A stretch of 64,000 nt of DNA from Campylobacter armoricus (lineage in GTDB: Bacteria; Campylobacterota; Campylobacteria; Campylobacterales; Campylobacteraceae). The stretch's first letter is position 1; each line of letters starts with the position of its first letter. Both the position numbers and the translations under genes were made by a program. The stretch is from NCBI RefSeq assembly GCF_013372105.1, contig NZ_CP053825.1:868001-932000 (forward strand). The letters are read 5' to 3'. This document shows positions 42,915 to 52,053 of the stretch, piece by piece. The notes below the pieces were generated by a model. It saw only the letters and a list, made by a program, of their open reading frames with translations. It ran no database searches and was not told the origin of the DNA.

Positions 42915-43973
42915 TCTATCAATACAATTTAAATCACTAAAAGCACACTCTAAGCGTTTAATCATACTTTCTTCGCCAGCTCTAAGCCATACTCTTGGAT
43001 CATAGTATTTTTTGTTTGGTTTATCATCACCCTCTGGATTACCAATTTGTCCTTGCAAATAAGCTTTATTTTTAAACTCATATTCTCTAACACCATCCCA
43101 AAAAGCCCATTGAGTGTCAGTGTCTATATTCATTTTAATCACACCATAACTAAGTGCAGCTTTGATATCTTCTATATCACTACCACTTCCACCATGGAAA
43201 ACAAAATTAATTGGTTTTTCATCTTTGAGATTGAATTTTTCTTTTACATAATTTTGAGAATTTTTAAGAATTTCTGGTCTTAAAACTACATTTCCTGGTT
43301 TATAAACCCCATGCACATTACCAAAACTAGCTGCAATTGAAAATCTATCACTAATCTTAGAAAGTCTTTCATATGCTAGGGCTACATCTTCAGGTTGAGT
43401 GTATAATTTTGCATTATCGATATTAGTATTATCAACCCCATCTTCTTCTCCACCTGTGCATCCTAGTTCAAGCTCTAAAGAAATTCCAAGCTCAGACATT
43501 TGTTTTAAATAGTTTTCACAAGTGCTTAAATTGCTTTCTAAATCCTCTTCGCTTAAATCAATCATATGAGAGCTAAATAAAGGCTTACCTGTTTCTTTTT
43601 TAAACTCGATATTTGCTTTGATTAAAGCATCAATCCAAGGAAGCAATTTTCTAGCAGCATGATCTGTGTGTAAAATCACTGGAATTTCATAAGCTTTTGC
43701 CATTAAATGCACATGTCTTGCACCACTTATAGCACCAAGAACATCAGCTTTTGGACAAGCTTTCCCTGCTACAAATTTAGCTCCACCATTTGAAAATTGA
43801 ATAATCACAGGTGAATTAACTTTTTTAGCGCTTTCTAAAACCGCATTAATAGAATTTGTCCCTACGACATTCACCGCAGGGATAGCAAAGCCTTCTTTTT
43901 TTGCATAATTATATACGATATTTAGATCATCACCGCTTAAAACACCCGGTTTAACAAGATCTAATACTCCCAT
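42909..43973 (-). CDS. fba: fructose-bisphosphate aldolase, class II
   Basis: A 354-residue zinc-dependent aldolase interconverting fructose-1,6-bisphosphate with the triose phosphates. Zinc-site motif VILHTDHAARKLLPW, LELELGCTGGEEDGVDN (class II loop), FVFHGGSGSDIEDIK and KMNIDTDTQWAFWDGVR are visible. In Campylobacter it serves gluconeogenesis, since most strains do not ferment glucose. It starts one base after the peb4 stop region, so peb4-fba form an operon. Confidence 0.95.
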   Translation of the reverse strand: MGVLDLVKPGVLSGDDLNIVYNYAKKEGFAIPAVNVVGTNSINAVLESAKKVNSPVIIQFSNGGAKFVAGKACPKADVLGAISGARHVHLMAKAYEIPVILHTDHAARKLLPWIDALIKANIEFKKETGKPLFSSHMIDLSEEDLESNLSTCENYLKQMSELGISLELELGCTGGEEDGVDNTNIDNAKLYTQPEDVALAYERLSKISDRFSIAASFGNVHGVYKPGNVVLRPEILKNSQNYVKEKFNLKDEKPINFVFHGGSGSDIEDIKAALSYGVIKMNIDTDTQWAFWDGVREYEFKNKAYLQGQIGNPEGDDKPNKKYYDPRVWLRAGEESMIKRLECAFSDLNCIDRN

Positions 43974-44788
43974 TATTTATATTCCACTTTTGCTTTTTTA
44001 CGAAGTTCTTCAGCTTTTTTATTCATTAGTTCTTTAAATTCTTCCATTTTAATAGAACCTTCGATACCTGCTTTTACTTCATTATAGCTCATAGTGCTTT
44101 TTGCTCTAGCATCTTCTTTTAAGATAATATGGTATCCAAAATCACTCTTAACTGGAGTTTTAGAGATAGTTCCTTTTTTCATAGAAAAAGCTGCATCAGC
44201 AAATGGCTTAACCATAGTTGATTCAGCAAACCATCCAAGATCACCACCTTGAGCCGAAGAACCTTTGTCGATTGATTTTTCTTTTGCAAGTTGAGCAAAT
44301 TTATCATTTAAAGCTTTTCCACTTAATTTACTAAGTTGGGCAATGATATCTTTTGCTTCTTTTTCACTTGTAACTAAGATATGTCTAGCTTTTACTTGAG
44401 CTGGCTTAGTGAATTTATCTTTATTATCCTCATAATATTTTTTTGCTTTAGAATCATTATTTTTAATTGAATCAAAAATTTTCTTTTGATAGATATTTAC
44501 TAAAATAGCTTCTTTAGCACGCTCTAATTCTTCTTTGTATAAAGGATCATTTTCTATTTTTTGCTCTTTGGCATCTTTTAATACAAGTTGTTGAATGATA
44601 TATTGATCAATGATAGCTTTTTTTTGATCAGCTGGTAAATCAGTGATTTTAGCACCTCTTAGCATAGGAGCAAAAAATTCATTTACTTCTGTGTCGCTGA
44701 TATTGTTTCCATTAAGGGTTGCAACCACCGCAGCATTTAAACTTAAACCTGTTAATAAAGCCGCAGCAACTAAAGAAATTTTTTTCAT
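43973..44788 (-). CDS. peb4: periplasmic peptidyl-prolyl isomerase / chaperone PEB4
   Basis: A 271-residue SurA-like periplasmic chaperone. Signal peptide MKKISLVAAALLTGLSLNA, an N-terminal helical chaperone part, and a parvulin domain from about residue 130 (QVKARHILVTSEKEAKDI, GGDLGWFAESTMVKPFADAA, FSMKKGTISKTPVKSDFGYH). In C. jejuni PEB4 (Cbf2) helps outer-membrane protein assembly and adhesion. The stop overlaps the fba start. ATG with AAAAGGAAAAA. Confidence 0.93.
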   Translation of the reverse strand: MKKISLVAAALLTGLSLNAAVVATLNGNNISDTEVNEFFAPMLRGAKITDLPADQKKAIIDQYIIQQLVLKDAKEQKIENDPLYKEELERAKEAILVNIYQKKIFDSIKNNDSKAKKYYEDNKDKFTKPAQVKARHILVTSEKEAKDIIAQLSKLSGKALNDKFAQLAKEKSIDKGSSAQGGDLGWFAESTMVKPFADAAFSMKKGTISKTPVKSDFGYHIILKEDARAKSTMSYNEVKAGIEGSIKMEEFKELMNKKAEELRKKAKVEYK

Positions 44789-44867
44789 TGTTTTTCCTTT
44801 TAAAATAATTTAATTTATTTTATTATATCTAAACTTTATTTAAAGCCGATTAACATACAATAAGTTT

Positions 44868-45494
44868 ATGAAAAGAAATTTAGAAATTAAAGAATTATTT
44901 TTAAAACATTTTGGACAAGCAAAAACTGAATTAGTTTTTAGCAATGCCTATGAACTTATAGTTTGTGTTATGCTTTCAGCCCAATGCACCGATAAAAGAG
45001 TGAATTTAATAACCCCTGCTTTATTTAAAGCTTATCCTAGTGTGCAAGATCTGGCTAAGGCAAATTTATCTAGTTTAAAACTTTTGATTAATTCTTGCTC
45101 ATTTTACAATAATAAAGCACAAAATTTAATCAAAATGGCTCAAGCAGTTTGTGAGCAATTTAATGGTGAAATCCCTATGAATGAGCAAGATTTAAAAAGT
45201 CTAGCAGGAGTGGGACAAAAAACTGCACATGTAGTGATGATAGAATGGTGCGGGGCTAATTGTATGGCTGTGGATACTCATGTATTTAGAGTTTCGCATA
45301 GACTTAATCTTAGCAAAGCCAAAACACCTGAAGAAACTGAAAAAGATTTAACTAAAATTTTTAAAGATAATCTAAACTATCTTCATCAAGCTATGGTGCT
45401 TTTTGGACGTTATACATGCAAGGCTAAAAATCCTTTATGTAAAGAGTGTTTTTTAAATCATTTATGTAAGAGTAAAGATAAAAAGTTAATCTAG
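44868..45494 (+). CDS. nth: endonuclease III
   Basis: A 208-residue DNA glycosylase/AP lyase for oxidised pyrimidines. The helix-hairpin-helix LAGVGQKTAHVVM holds catalytic K118, with catalytic D136 in AVDTHVFRVSHRL. The C-terminal C-x6-C-x2-C-x5-C (CKAKNPLCKECFLNHLC) binds a 4Fe-4S cluster. Length is normal. Divergent from peb4, convergent with gltS. Confidence 0.95.
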   Translation: MKRNLEIKELFLKHFGQAKTELVFSNAYELIVCVMLSAQCTDKRVNLITPALFKAYPSVQDLAKANLSSLKLLINSCSFYNNKAQNLIKMAQAVCEQFNGEIPMNEQDLKSLAGVGQKTAHVVMIEWCGANCMAVDTHVFRVSHRLNLSKAKTPEETEKDLTKIFKDNLNYLHQAMVLFGRYTCKAKNPLCKECFLNHLCKSKDKKLI

Positions 45495-45513
45495 CACTAA
45501 ATTAGTGCTAGAT
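45489..45513. terminator. shared nth/gltS convergent hairpin
   Basis: ATCTAGCACTAA / TTAGTGCTAGAT palindrome (about 11-12 bp stem, tiny loop) followed by GATTTT on the plus strand. It includes the nth stop codon and lies just before the gltS stop. Confidence 0.7.
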
Positions 45514-45517
45514 GATT

Positions 45518-46726
45518 TTAATGAAAGAATGGTAGATATAAGAAAGCATTAATCACTAAGGCATTTACTATATCTATGAAAAACGCACCTACTAAAGGCA
45601 CAATAATAAATGCCATATGGCTCATACCATAGTGATTTGTTACAGTTTGCATATTTACCATAGCTGTTGGAGTAGCACCTAAACCAAAACCACAATGACC
45701 TGCTGCTAAAACCGCTGCATCATAGTCTTTTCCACATACCCTAAAGGTTACAAATATAGCAAAAGCAGCCATCATAGCAACTTGCACTACTAAAATTACT
45801 AACATCGGTAGAGCAAGGGTAACTAGATCCCAAAGATTAATAGTCATTAACGCTAAAGCCAAGAATAAAGACAAGCTTACATTACCTAAAACTGATACTT
45901 CTCTATCAAACACATGGTGAATTTTTGTAGCTGATAAAACATTTCTTAAAACAACACCTACAAAAAGACAATACACAAAAGTTGGTAAAGTAAAACCTGT
46001 TTCTGTTTTAATATATGTGGATAAAGCACTACCTATTAATAAACACAAAGCAATCAATGCTAAAGACTCTATAAAAGAAGAAGGGGTGATCAATCTTTCT
46101 TTTTCTGGAGATTGGAAATTTAAAATTGCATCTTTATCATCATTTTGTTTTGGAACCACTAATTTATATTTATTAACCAAATATCTTGCAACAGGTCCGC
46201 CGATAATCCCCCCTGAAATAAGACCAAAAGTAGCACAAGCAATAGCAATAGTAGTAGCACTTGAATACATATAAGGTTCTTTTACAAATTCAGCTGCCCA
46301 AGCTGCACCTGTTCCATGACCACCACTCATTGTAACAGAACCTGCTATAAGTCCCATTAGTGGATTTTGTCCCATAGCAGTTGCCACACCTATACCAACG
46401 ATATTTTGCGCAAAAAGCAAACCTACAACAACTACTAAAAAAATTGCTAATTTTTTTCCACCTTTTTTTAAAGATGCAAAATCAGCTAATAAACCAATAC
46501 TTGAAAAAAATGCAAGCATTAAAGGATCTTTCATAGAGCCATCAAATTTAATATCAATAGAAAAAAAACTATGCAAGATAAAAAGAATGATTGCAGCTAT
46601 ACTACCACCAACAACAGGCTCAGGGATATTATAATCGCGTAAAAATTTAACTCTTTTGATGACAAAAACACCTAAAAGTAGCACTACAACCATAGCAACT
46701 AAAGTTGCATAAAAATCAAAATTCAT
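45518..46726 (-). CDS. gltS: sodium/glutamate symporter
   Basis: A 402-residue GltS family Na+:glutamate importer with about 10-12 helices. Signatures: YNIPEPVVGGSIAA near the N-terminus, SVTMSGGHGTGAAW in the first reentrant region and GHCGFGLGATPTAMVNMQ in the second. The ATG at 46726 follows AAAGGAGAAAT; a longer reading to 46798 is unsupported. I do not recall a GltS in C. jejuni at this location, so it may be a species-group addition. It would supply glutamate as carbon and nitrogen source, relevant given the reduced TCA gene set nearby. Confidence 0.92.
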   Translation of the reverse strand: MNFDFYATLVAMVVVLLLGVFVIKRVKFLRDYNIPEPVVGGSIAAIILFILHSFFSIDIKFDGSMKDPLMLAFFSSIGLLADFASLKKGGKKLAIFLVVVVGLLFAQNIVGIGVATAMGQNPLMGLIAGSVTMSGGHGTGAAWAAEFVKEPYMYSSATTIAIACATFGLISGGIIGGPVARYLVNKYKLVVPKQNDDKDAILNFQSPEKERLITPSSFIESLALIALCLLIGSALSTYIKTETGFTLPTFVYCLFVGVVLRNVLSATKIHHVFDREVSVLGNVSLSLFLALALMTINLWDLVTLALPMLVILVVQVAMMAAFAIFVTFRVCGKDYDAAVLAAGHCGFGLGATPTAMVNMQTVTNHYGMSHMAFIIVPLVGAFFIDIVNALVINAFLYLPFFH

Positions 46727-46845
46727 ATTTCTCCTTTTTTGTTTTAATCCATTTATAAATTGTATTCTAAATGACTTTAAAACAATACAAATAAGCACTG
46801 CTCTTTATATTAAATATTACAAAAAGAAACATTTTTAAGTGTTTT

Positions 46846-48186
46846 TTACTCTGAAATTAAAACAATATTATGGTATAAATTTATATTTTTTAATAACGAT
46901 AACCTAATCCTGCTTATTTCTTGCAATGAATTTATCAATAAAGCATCAGCATCAAGATAATCTTTTAGCTCATTACGCCCTAATTCATATTTTTCATAAT
47001 AAAGCTGTGTAATTTTTGCTTGATTAATATTAATATCCTTTACCAAAAGCAATAAATCATTATAATACCTATCATTTTCATAGCAAAGTTTAAACTCATG
47101 AATTGCTTTTTGTAATGCATCTTTATATTCAATTAAACGCGTTTGGTAAGCTAATTCAGAAATTTTTACATTTTGTCTTACTCTATAAAAGTCCAAAAAT
47201 GGCAAATCAATAGCAATATTCCCACCTAAGATTAAAAATTTAAAACTCTCATCTATATTTTTATTGCTTCCATCTAAATTTCCTAATATTTTTATACTAG
47301 GTAAAATACTTTTTTGCATACTTGTATAATCTTTATAAGAAGCCATAAGTTGATTTAATTTCGCTTGTATTAGTGGTCTATACGCAAGCATTGTTAATTC
47401 TATGTCAAAATTTATTTTTTGTAATGAAAAATCTTTGAGAGTATAATTTAATATCTCATCAATTAAACTCTTATCTTCTTCGCCCAATAAGTCTTTTAAA
47501 TTTTTTAAAGTTAATTCTTTATTTTGCAAATTTGTAATGATATTTTGTTTAGTATTTAATAAAGATTTCTTGATATTTAAAAGATCAATATACTCAATCT
47601 TACCATAATCAAATTTAGTAGTGTAAATTTCTAACATTTGTTCAAGATTTTTAAGATGATTATTTAACAACAAATCCACATCATTAAAATAAATAAGTTC
47701 AAAAATACTATTTATAGCTAAATTAATAGTATCAAGTTCCAATGAACGCAATTCGTATTCACTTGCTTTTGCTAAAAATTCAGAACTTGCAATTTGATCT
47801 GAAATTTTACCATATATATCAAGCTCATAATTTAAAGTAATACCATTTGAAAAATTATGTGATTCTAAACCATTGTTTAAATTTTTTCTTATATTTGCAC
47901 CTAAATTTCCACTTAAAGTAGGATAAAGATCTAATTTTAAAAGTTTATATCTTGCCAAAGTACTTAAAAAATTAACTCTTGCTATATTTAAGTCTTTATT
48001 GTTATTAATTATTGCTTTTAAGATATTATTTAAATCTTGATTATTATATTTTTCCCACCAAGCCTCACTTGCATTAAATTCTTTAAAATATTCTTCTTTA
48101 ACTTGCTTTTGAGATACTTGTTCTAATTTAACACCCATACAAGCATTTAAAAAAAAGACTACAAAACATAGTAAAAATATTCTCAT
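46846..48186 (-). CDS. outer-membrane efflux lipoprotein (TolC/NodT family)
   Basis: A 446-residue outer-membrane channel subunit with a lipoprotein signal (MRIFLLCFVVFFLNAC, lipobox LNAC) and the duplicated long coiled-coil architecture of TolC proteins (NKDLNIARVNFLSTLARYKL, NINLGIA-type hairpins). Start at 48186, with AAAGGAATAAA provided by the macB tail. Last gene of the macA-macB-tolC operon, so it should form the exit duct of that pump. Counterpart of C. jejuni Cj0608 (recalled). Confidence 0.88.
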   Translation of the reverse strand: MRIFLLCFVVFFLNACMGVKLEQVSQKQVKEEYFKEFNASEAWWEKYNNQDLNNILKAIINNNKDLNIARVNFLSTLARYKLLKLDLYPTLSGNLGANIRKNLNNGLESHNFSNGITLNYELDIYGKISDQIASSEFLAKASEYELRSLELDTINLAINSIFELIYFNDVDLLLNNHLKNLEQMLEIYTTKFDYGKIEYIDLLNIKKSLLNTKQNIITNLQNKELTLKNLKDLLGEEDKSLIDEILNYTLKDFSLQKINFDIELTMLAYRPLIQAKLNQLMASYKDYTSMQKSILPSIKILGNLDGSNKNIDESFKFLILGGNIAIDLPFLDFYRVRQNVKISELAYQTRLIEYKDALQKAIHEFKLCYENDRYYNDLLLLVKDININQAKITQLYYEKYELGRNELKDYLDADALLINSLQEISRIRLSLLKNINLYHNIVLISE

Positions 48187-48187
48187 T

Positions 48188-50119
48188 TTATTCCTTTGAT
48201 AAAGCACTAATTGGATTTAAATTTGCTGCATTTTTAGCTGGGAAAAACCCAAAAACAATTCCAATTAAAACCGAACTTAAAAGTCCTAACAATACTGAAT
48301 TTATAGAAAGTATCATAGTAAATCCAATATTTAAAGAATTAAATACTTCAATAATCACAAAAGAAAGCATTACTCCAAAAATAGCAGCCAAAGAACAAAT
48401 TAACACAGCTTCAATTAAAAATTGCATCAAAATATCTTCTTTCCTAGCTCCTATAGCCATTCTCACGCCAATTTCTCTTGTTCGCTCACTCACTGAAACT
48501 AACATAATATTCATCACACCAATACCACCTACTATCAAAGAAACAATAGCAATGGAAGAAATTAACAAGGTTAAAGTAGCTGTATTTTCTTCGATGGCAT
48601 TTTTAATTGCATCTGAATTAATAGTAAAAAAATCTTTTTTACCGCGTTTGATTTCTAAAATTTTTATCATCGCCTCTTCGGCCAAAGCTGGATTTACCTC
48701 ATCTTTTACTTTAGTTACTATAGCTCTTATTTGCTTATCACCTGTAATTTTATTCATCAAAGTAGAATAAGGAGTATAAATTTTGATTGTATTTTCATCT
48801 GGCCTAAAACCTTTATTATCTCTTTCTTTCTTTAAAACTCCAACTATGGTTAAAGGTTGCTTGTTAAAAATTATACTTTTGCCTAAAATATATTTTGGAT
48901 TAATATTATCAAACAAAATTCGCAAAGCATTTTCATCAACTATGCAAATATTAGAATTATCTTTAATATCTTCATTGTTAATAAATCTACCATCTACCAT
49001 CACAAAACCTCTAAGCCTTAAATGATTTGGCCCTACTCCATGAATTCTAGCTTGCAAAGAATTATTCTTATAAGTAACCACCCCTACTTTACCTACATCT
49101 GCTTCCACTGCTTCTAAATAAGGCAAAGAACTTAAAGTTTTTAGATCACTTAAATTAAGTCTTGTTCTACCTGATCTAATATCTCCCAAACCTCGTCCTG
49201 AAACAACCTCTATAGTATTAGTCCCAATAGAACTAATAGAAGCAAGTATATTTTGCTGAGCTCCAAGACCTAAAGCAACTACACAAACTACCGAAGCTAT
49301 ACCTATGATAATACCAAGCATAGTAAGTAAAGAGCGAAGTTTATGTGCTACAATAGCAGCTATAGACATCTTAAAGCTTTCAAAAAGCTGATTTTTAAGC
49401 AAATTAAAACTTTTTTTTTCTTTTGACATTAATTTAATCTTAAAATCTTCTGCTTTTTTTATACCATTATCACTAATAATCTTACCATCTTTGATTTCTA
49501 TAACTCTTTTAGCTTTGGCTGCAATTTCTCTATCATGAGTTACCAAAACTATGGTATGTCCTTGTTCGTTCAACTTATTAAGTATTTCTAATACTATCTT
49601 ACCACTTTTAGAATCAAGCGCACCTGTTGGTTCATCTGCCAAGATAAGCTCACCACCATTCATTAAAGCTCTTGCTATAGAAACTCTTTGTTGTTGTCCG
49701 CCACTTAATTCATTTGGCTTAGATAATTCTTTATGATCAAGTTCTAAAAAAGAAAGCAATTCTTTGGCTTTTTGTGATCTTTCTTGTTTATTTTTACCTG
49801 CATAAACTGCAGGTAAGGCTACATTATCTTTAGCATTTAAAAGACTAAGTAGATTGTATCTTTGAAAAATAAAACCGATTTTTTCTCTTCTTATTCTTGC
49901 TTTTTCATCTTTGCTTAAATTCGTAACTTCATATTGATCTAAAAAATATTTTCCACTACTTGGATCATCTAGGGTTCCTATAATATTTAAAAGAGAAGTT
50001 TTTCCACTACCTGATTGACCAATGATTGCTACGAATTCTCCCTTTTGAATATAAAGATTAACATTTTCTAAAATAATTGTATTATTAATCTTTTTTTGTA
50101 TGTTTTCTAAGCGTATCAT
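48188..50119 (-). CDS. macB: MacB-type ABC transporter (ATPase-permease)
   Basis: A 643-residue fused ABC ATPase and FtsX-type permease. Walker [13 protein letters not shown] (from residue 36), signature [15 protein letters not shown] (near 138), Walker [13 protein letters not shown], then a membrane helix near 265, a large periplasmic domain (about 285-515) and three C-terminal helices with the [20 protein letters not shown] motif. MacB drives extrusion of macrolides, heme or peptides from the periplasm in other species. It overlaps macA by four bases. Confidence 0.93.
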   Translation of the reverse strand: MIRLENIQKKINNTIILENVNLYIQKGEFVAIIGQSGSGKTSLLNIIGTLDDPSSGKYFLDQYEVTNLSKDEKARIRREKIGFIFQRYNLLSLLNAKDNVALPAVYAGKNKQERSQKAKELLSFLELDHKELSKPNELSGGQQQRVSIARALMNGGELILADEPTGALDSKSGKIVLEILNKLNEQGHTIVLVTHDREIAAKAKRVIEIKDGKIISDNGIKKAEDFKIKLMSKEKKSFNLLKNQLFESFKMSIAAIVAHKLRSLLTMLGIIIGIASVVCVVALGLGAQQNILASISSIGTNTIEVVSGRGLGDIRSGRTRLNLSDLKTLSSLPYLEAVEADVGKVGVVTYKNNSLQARIHGVGPNHLRLRGFVMVDGRFINNEDIKDNSNICIVDENALRILFDNINPKYILGKSIIFNKQPLTIVGVLKKERDNKGFRPDENTIKIYTPYSTLMNKITGDKQIRAIVTKVKDEVNPALAEEAMIKILEIKRGKKDFFTINSDAIKNAIEENTATLTLLISSIAIVSLIVGGIGVMNIMLVSVSERTREIGVRMAIGARKEDILMQFLIEAVLICSLAAIFGVMLSFVIIEVFNSLNIGFTMILSINSVLLGLLSSVLIGIVFGFFPAKNAANLNPISALSKE

Positions 50120-51249
50120 TTTTTATTTTTACCTATGATAACCAAATCACCTTCTTTTAAACCCTCTAAAATTTGAGTATTTAAACTATCTTTGATACCC
50201 AATTTTATAGGTATTTTTACATTTATGCTATTTTCTTTTAAAATTTCCACATAATAACCATTAGTATCGCTTTTTATGGCTAAAGTTGGTATAACTAAAG
50301 TATTATTTTCTGTTTTAATTGCTATTTCATTTTCAGTACTCATACCAATGCGTAAAAAATTATTATCATTTTTCACAAAAACTCTTGCATAATAATACAC
50401 AGCACTAGAACTTGAATTAGAGTTTGAATTTAAATTAGTATTGCTTGTTGCATCACTTATGGTAGTATTTGCTGGATCTATGCTAGAAATAACTGCTTCA
50501 TATTTTTTATCAGGTTCATTTAAAATACTAAATTTAACTTTTTTTCCTATACTAATTTTATTTATATCAGCTTCTGCTATTTGCATACGAATTTCCATCT
50601 CACTTAAATCAGCTAAACGCACAATACTCGGTGTATTTTGATTTGCATTCACAGTTTGCCCTTCTTCAACAGCTACATTAATAATCTCGCCTTTACTAGG
50701 AGCAGTTATTGTAGTATAAGCTAAATCTTTTTGAGCATTTTTTAAAGAAATCTCAAGTTGAGTGGTTTGTGCTTTTAAATCAGCCACATTGGCCTTTAGA
50801 GCATAAAAGGTATTTTTTAAATTTTCAAGATTTTCTAAAGAAGTAGCTTTTTTAGTATAAAGTTTTTGTTCTCTTTGATATTGCTTAGTGGCTATATCAA
50901 GGGCTATTTTTTTGCTTTCTAAATTTGCTTTTGCACTTTCAAGCTGTGCTTTGGTAATATCTAAATCATTTTGCTGTTTATCTTTGTCAATTTGTGCAAT
51001 CAAATCACCTTCATTAACACGATCGCCTAATTTTACATAAAGCTTAGTGATTTGCCCACTAACTTGTGCCCCAACATCTACTTGAGTTTTTGCATAAACT
51101 TCACCAATTGCTTCTATACTTTGAGTAATATCTTGTTTTTTAACTTCATAAGTTAGATAATTATACTCTTCTTTTTTAGCAAAAAAGAAAAAATACACTC
51201 CAGCAATAAATATAATCAAAAATATAATTAAATAAATTATTTTTTTCAT
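50116..51249 (-). CDS. macA: MacA-type periplasmic adaptor (HlyD family)
   Basis: A 377-residue membrane-fusion protein with an N-terminal anchor helix (about 3-23), barrel-sandwich halves around [20 protein letters not shown] and [19 protein letters not shown], a coiled-coil hairpin (about 90-170), and a beta-barrel region with a Ser/Asn-rich insert ([14 protein letters not shown]). It links MacB to the outer-membrane channel. First gene of the operon. ATG follows TTAAAGGATAAAA. Confidence 0.92.
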   Translation of the reverse strand: MKKIIYLIIFLIIFIAGVYFFFFAKKEEYNYLTYEVKKQDITQSIEAIGEVYAKTQVDVGAQVSGQITKLYVKLGDRVNEGDLIAQIDKDKQQNDLDITKAQLESAKANLESKKIALDIATKQYQREQKLYTKKATSLENLENLKNTFYALKANVADLKAQTTQLEISLKNAQKDLAYTTITAPSKGEIINVAVEEGQTVNANQNTPSIVRLADLSEMEIRMQIAEADINKISIGKKVKFSILNEPDKKYEAVISSIDPANTTISDATSNTNLNSNSNSSSSAVYYYARVFVKNDNNFLRIGMSTENEIAIKTENNTLVIPTLAIKSDTNGYYVEILKENSINVKIPIKLGIKDSLNTQILEGLKEGDLVIIGKNKK

Positions 51250-51374
51250 TTTTATCCTTTAAAAACCATATAATAAAACATTTGTGTGAAGTAAAAATAA
51301 AATTGTATCAAAAAAAATAACTTTAATTTTTTTTAAAGCTTATAAAATATAAGATAAATCAAAAAGGAAAAATT

Positions 51375-51983
51375 ATGCAAGATTATTTAAATTTAATGCA
51401 AAATCGATCTTCAATACGCTCATACACCAAAGAAAAAATTTCTAGAGAAAATTTAAAATATATCTTAGAATGTGCTAGATTATCTCCTAGCTCCTTAGGA
51501 CTTGAACCTTGGAAATTTTTAGTTTTTCAAAAAGATAAGCATAAACAAGAAATCGCCAAAATAGCTAATAATCAAGCTCATGTTGCAAATTGCGCCGCTG
51601 TTATTGTTGTAGTTTCAAGAGCTGATTTTAAAGATTATTTTGAAGAAAAACTAAAAAAACGAGGTTTAAATCAAGAAGAGCTAAATAAACGCTTACAAGT
51701 TTATAAGCCATTTATTGATAGAATGAATTTAGAACAAAGTTTTATTTATGCAAAAGAGCAAAGTTATATAGCTATAACAAATATCATTAATGCTGCCTAT
51801 AGTTTGAATTTAGGCTCATGTATTATCGGTGGATTTGATAAAGAAAAAATCAATCAATACTTAAATTTAGATACAACTAAACAAAGAGTATCTATACTCA
51901 TTACTTTAGGATACGCTCAAGAAAATTCTAGCACAGAAAAAGCTCGTTTTGCTTTTGAAGACATAGTAGAATTTAAAGATTAA
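51375..51983 (+). CDS. nitroreductase family protein, RdxA-like
   Basis: A 202-residue FMN-dependent nitroreductase-fold protein. The N-terminus NRSSIRSYTKEKISRENLKY followed by ILECARLSPSSLGLEPWKF, and the C-terminal SYIAITNIINAAYSLNLGSC followed by IIGGFD, match the RdxA group whose Helicobacter member activates metronidazole. ATG with AAAAAGGAAAAATT. Single gene, followed by its own gap. The physiological substrate is unknown. Confidence 0.85.
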   Translation: MQDYLNLMQNRSSIRSYTKEKISRENLKYILECARLSPSSLGLEPWKFLVFQKDKHKQEIAKIANNQAHVANCAAVIVVVSRADFKDYFEEKLKKRGLNQEELNKRLQVYKPFIDRMNLEQSFIYAKEQSYIAITNIINAAYSLNLGSCIIGGFDKEKINQYLNLDTTKQRVSILITLGYAQENSSTEKARFAFEDIVEFKD

Positions 51984-52012
51984 TCAAATATCAAAACTTC
52001 ATTTAATTTTTA

Positions 52013-52018
52013 TATAAT
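52013..52018 (+). promoter_or_regulatory. candidate -10 box for the acyltransferase/acyl-ACP synthetase fusion gene
   Basis: TATAAT in a 70-base intergenic gap, 36 bases upstream of the ATG at 52054. Motif-only assignment. Confidence 0.45.
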
Positions 52019-52053
52019 AAAATAATTATTTTAAAAATAAAATGGAGTTTTTA

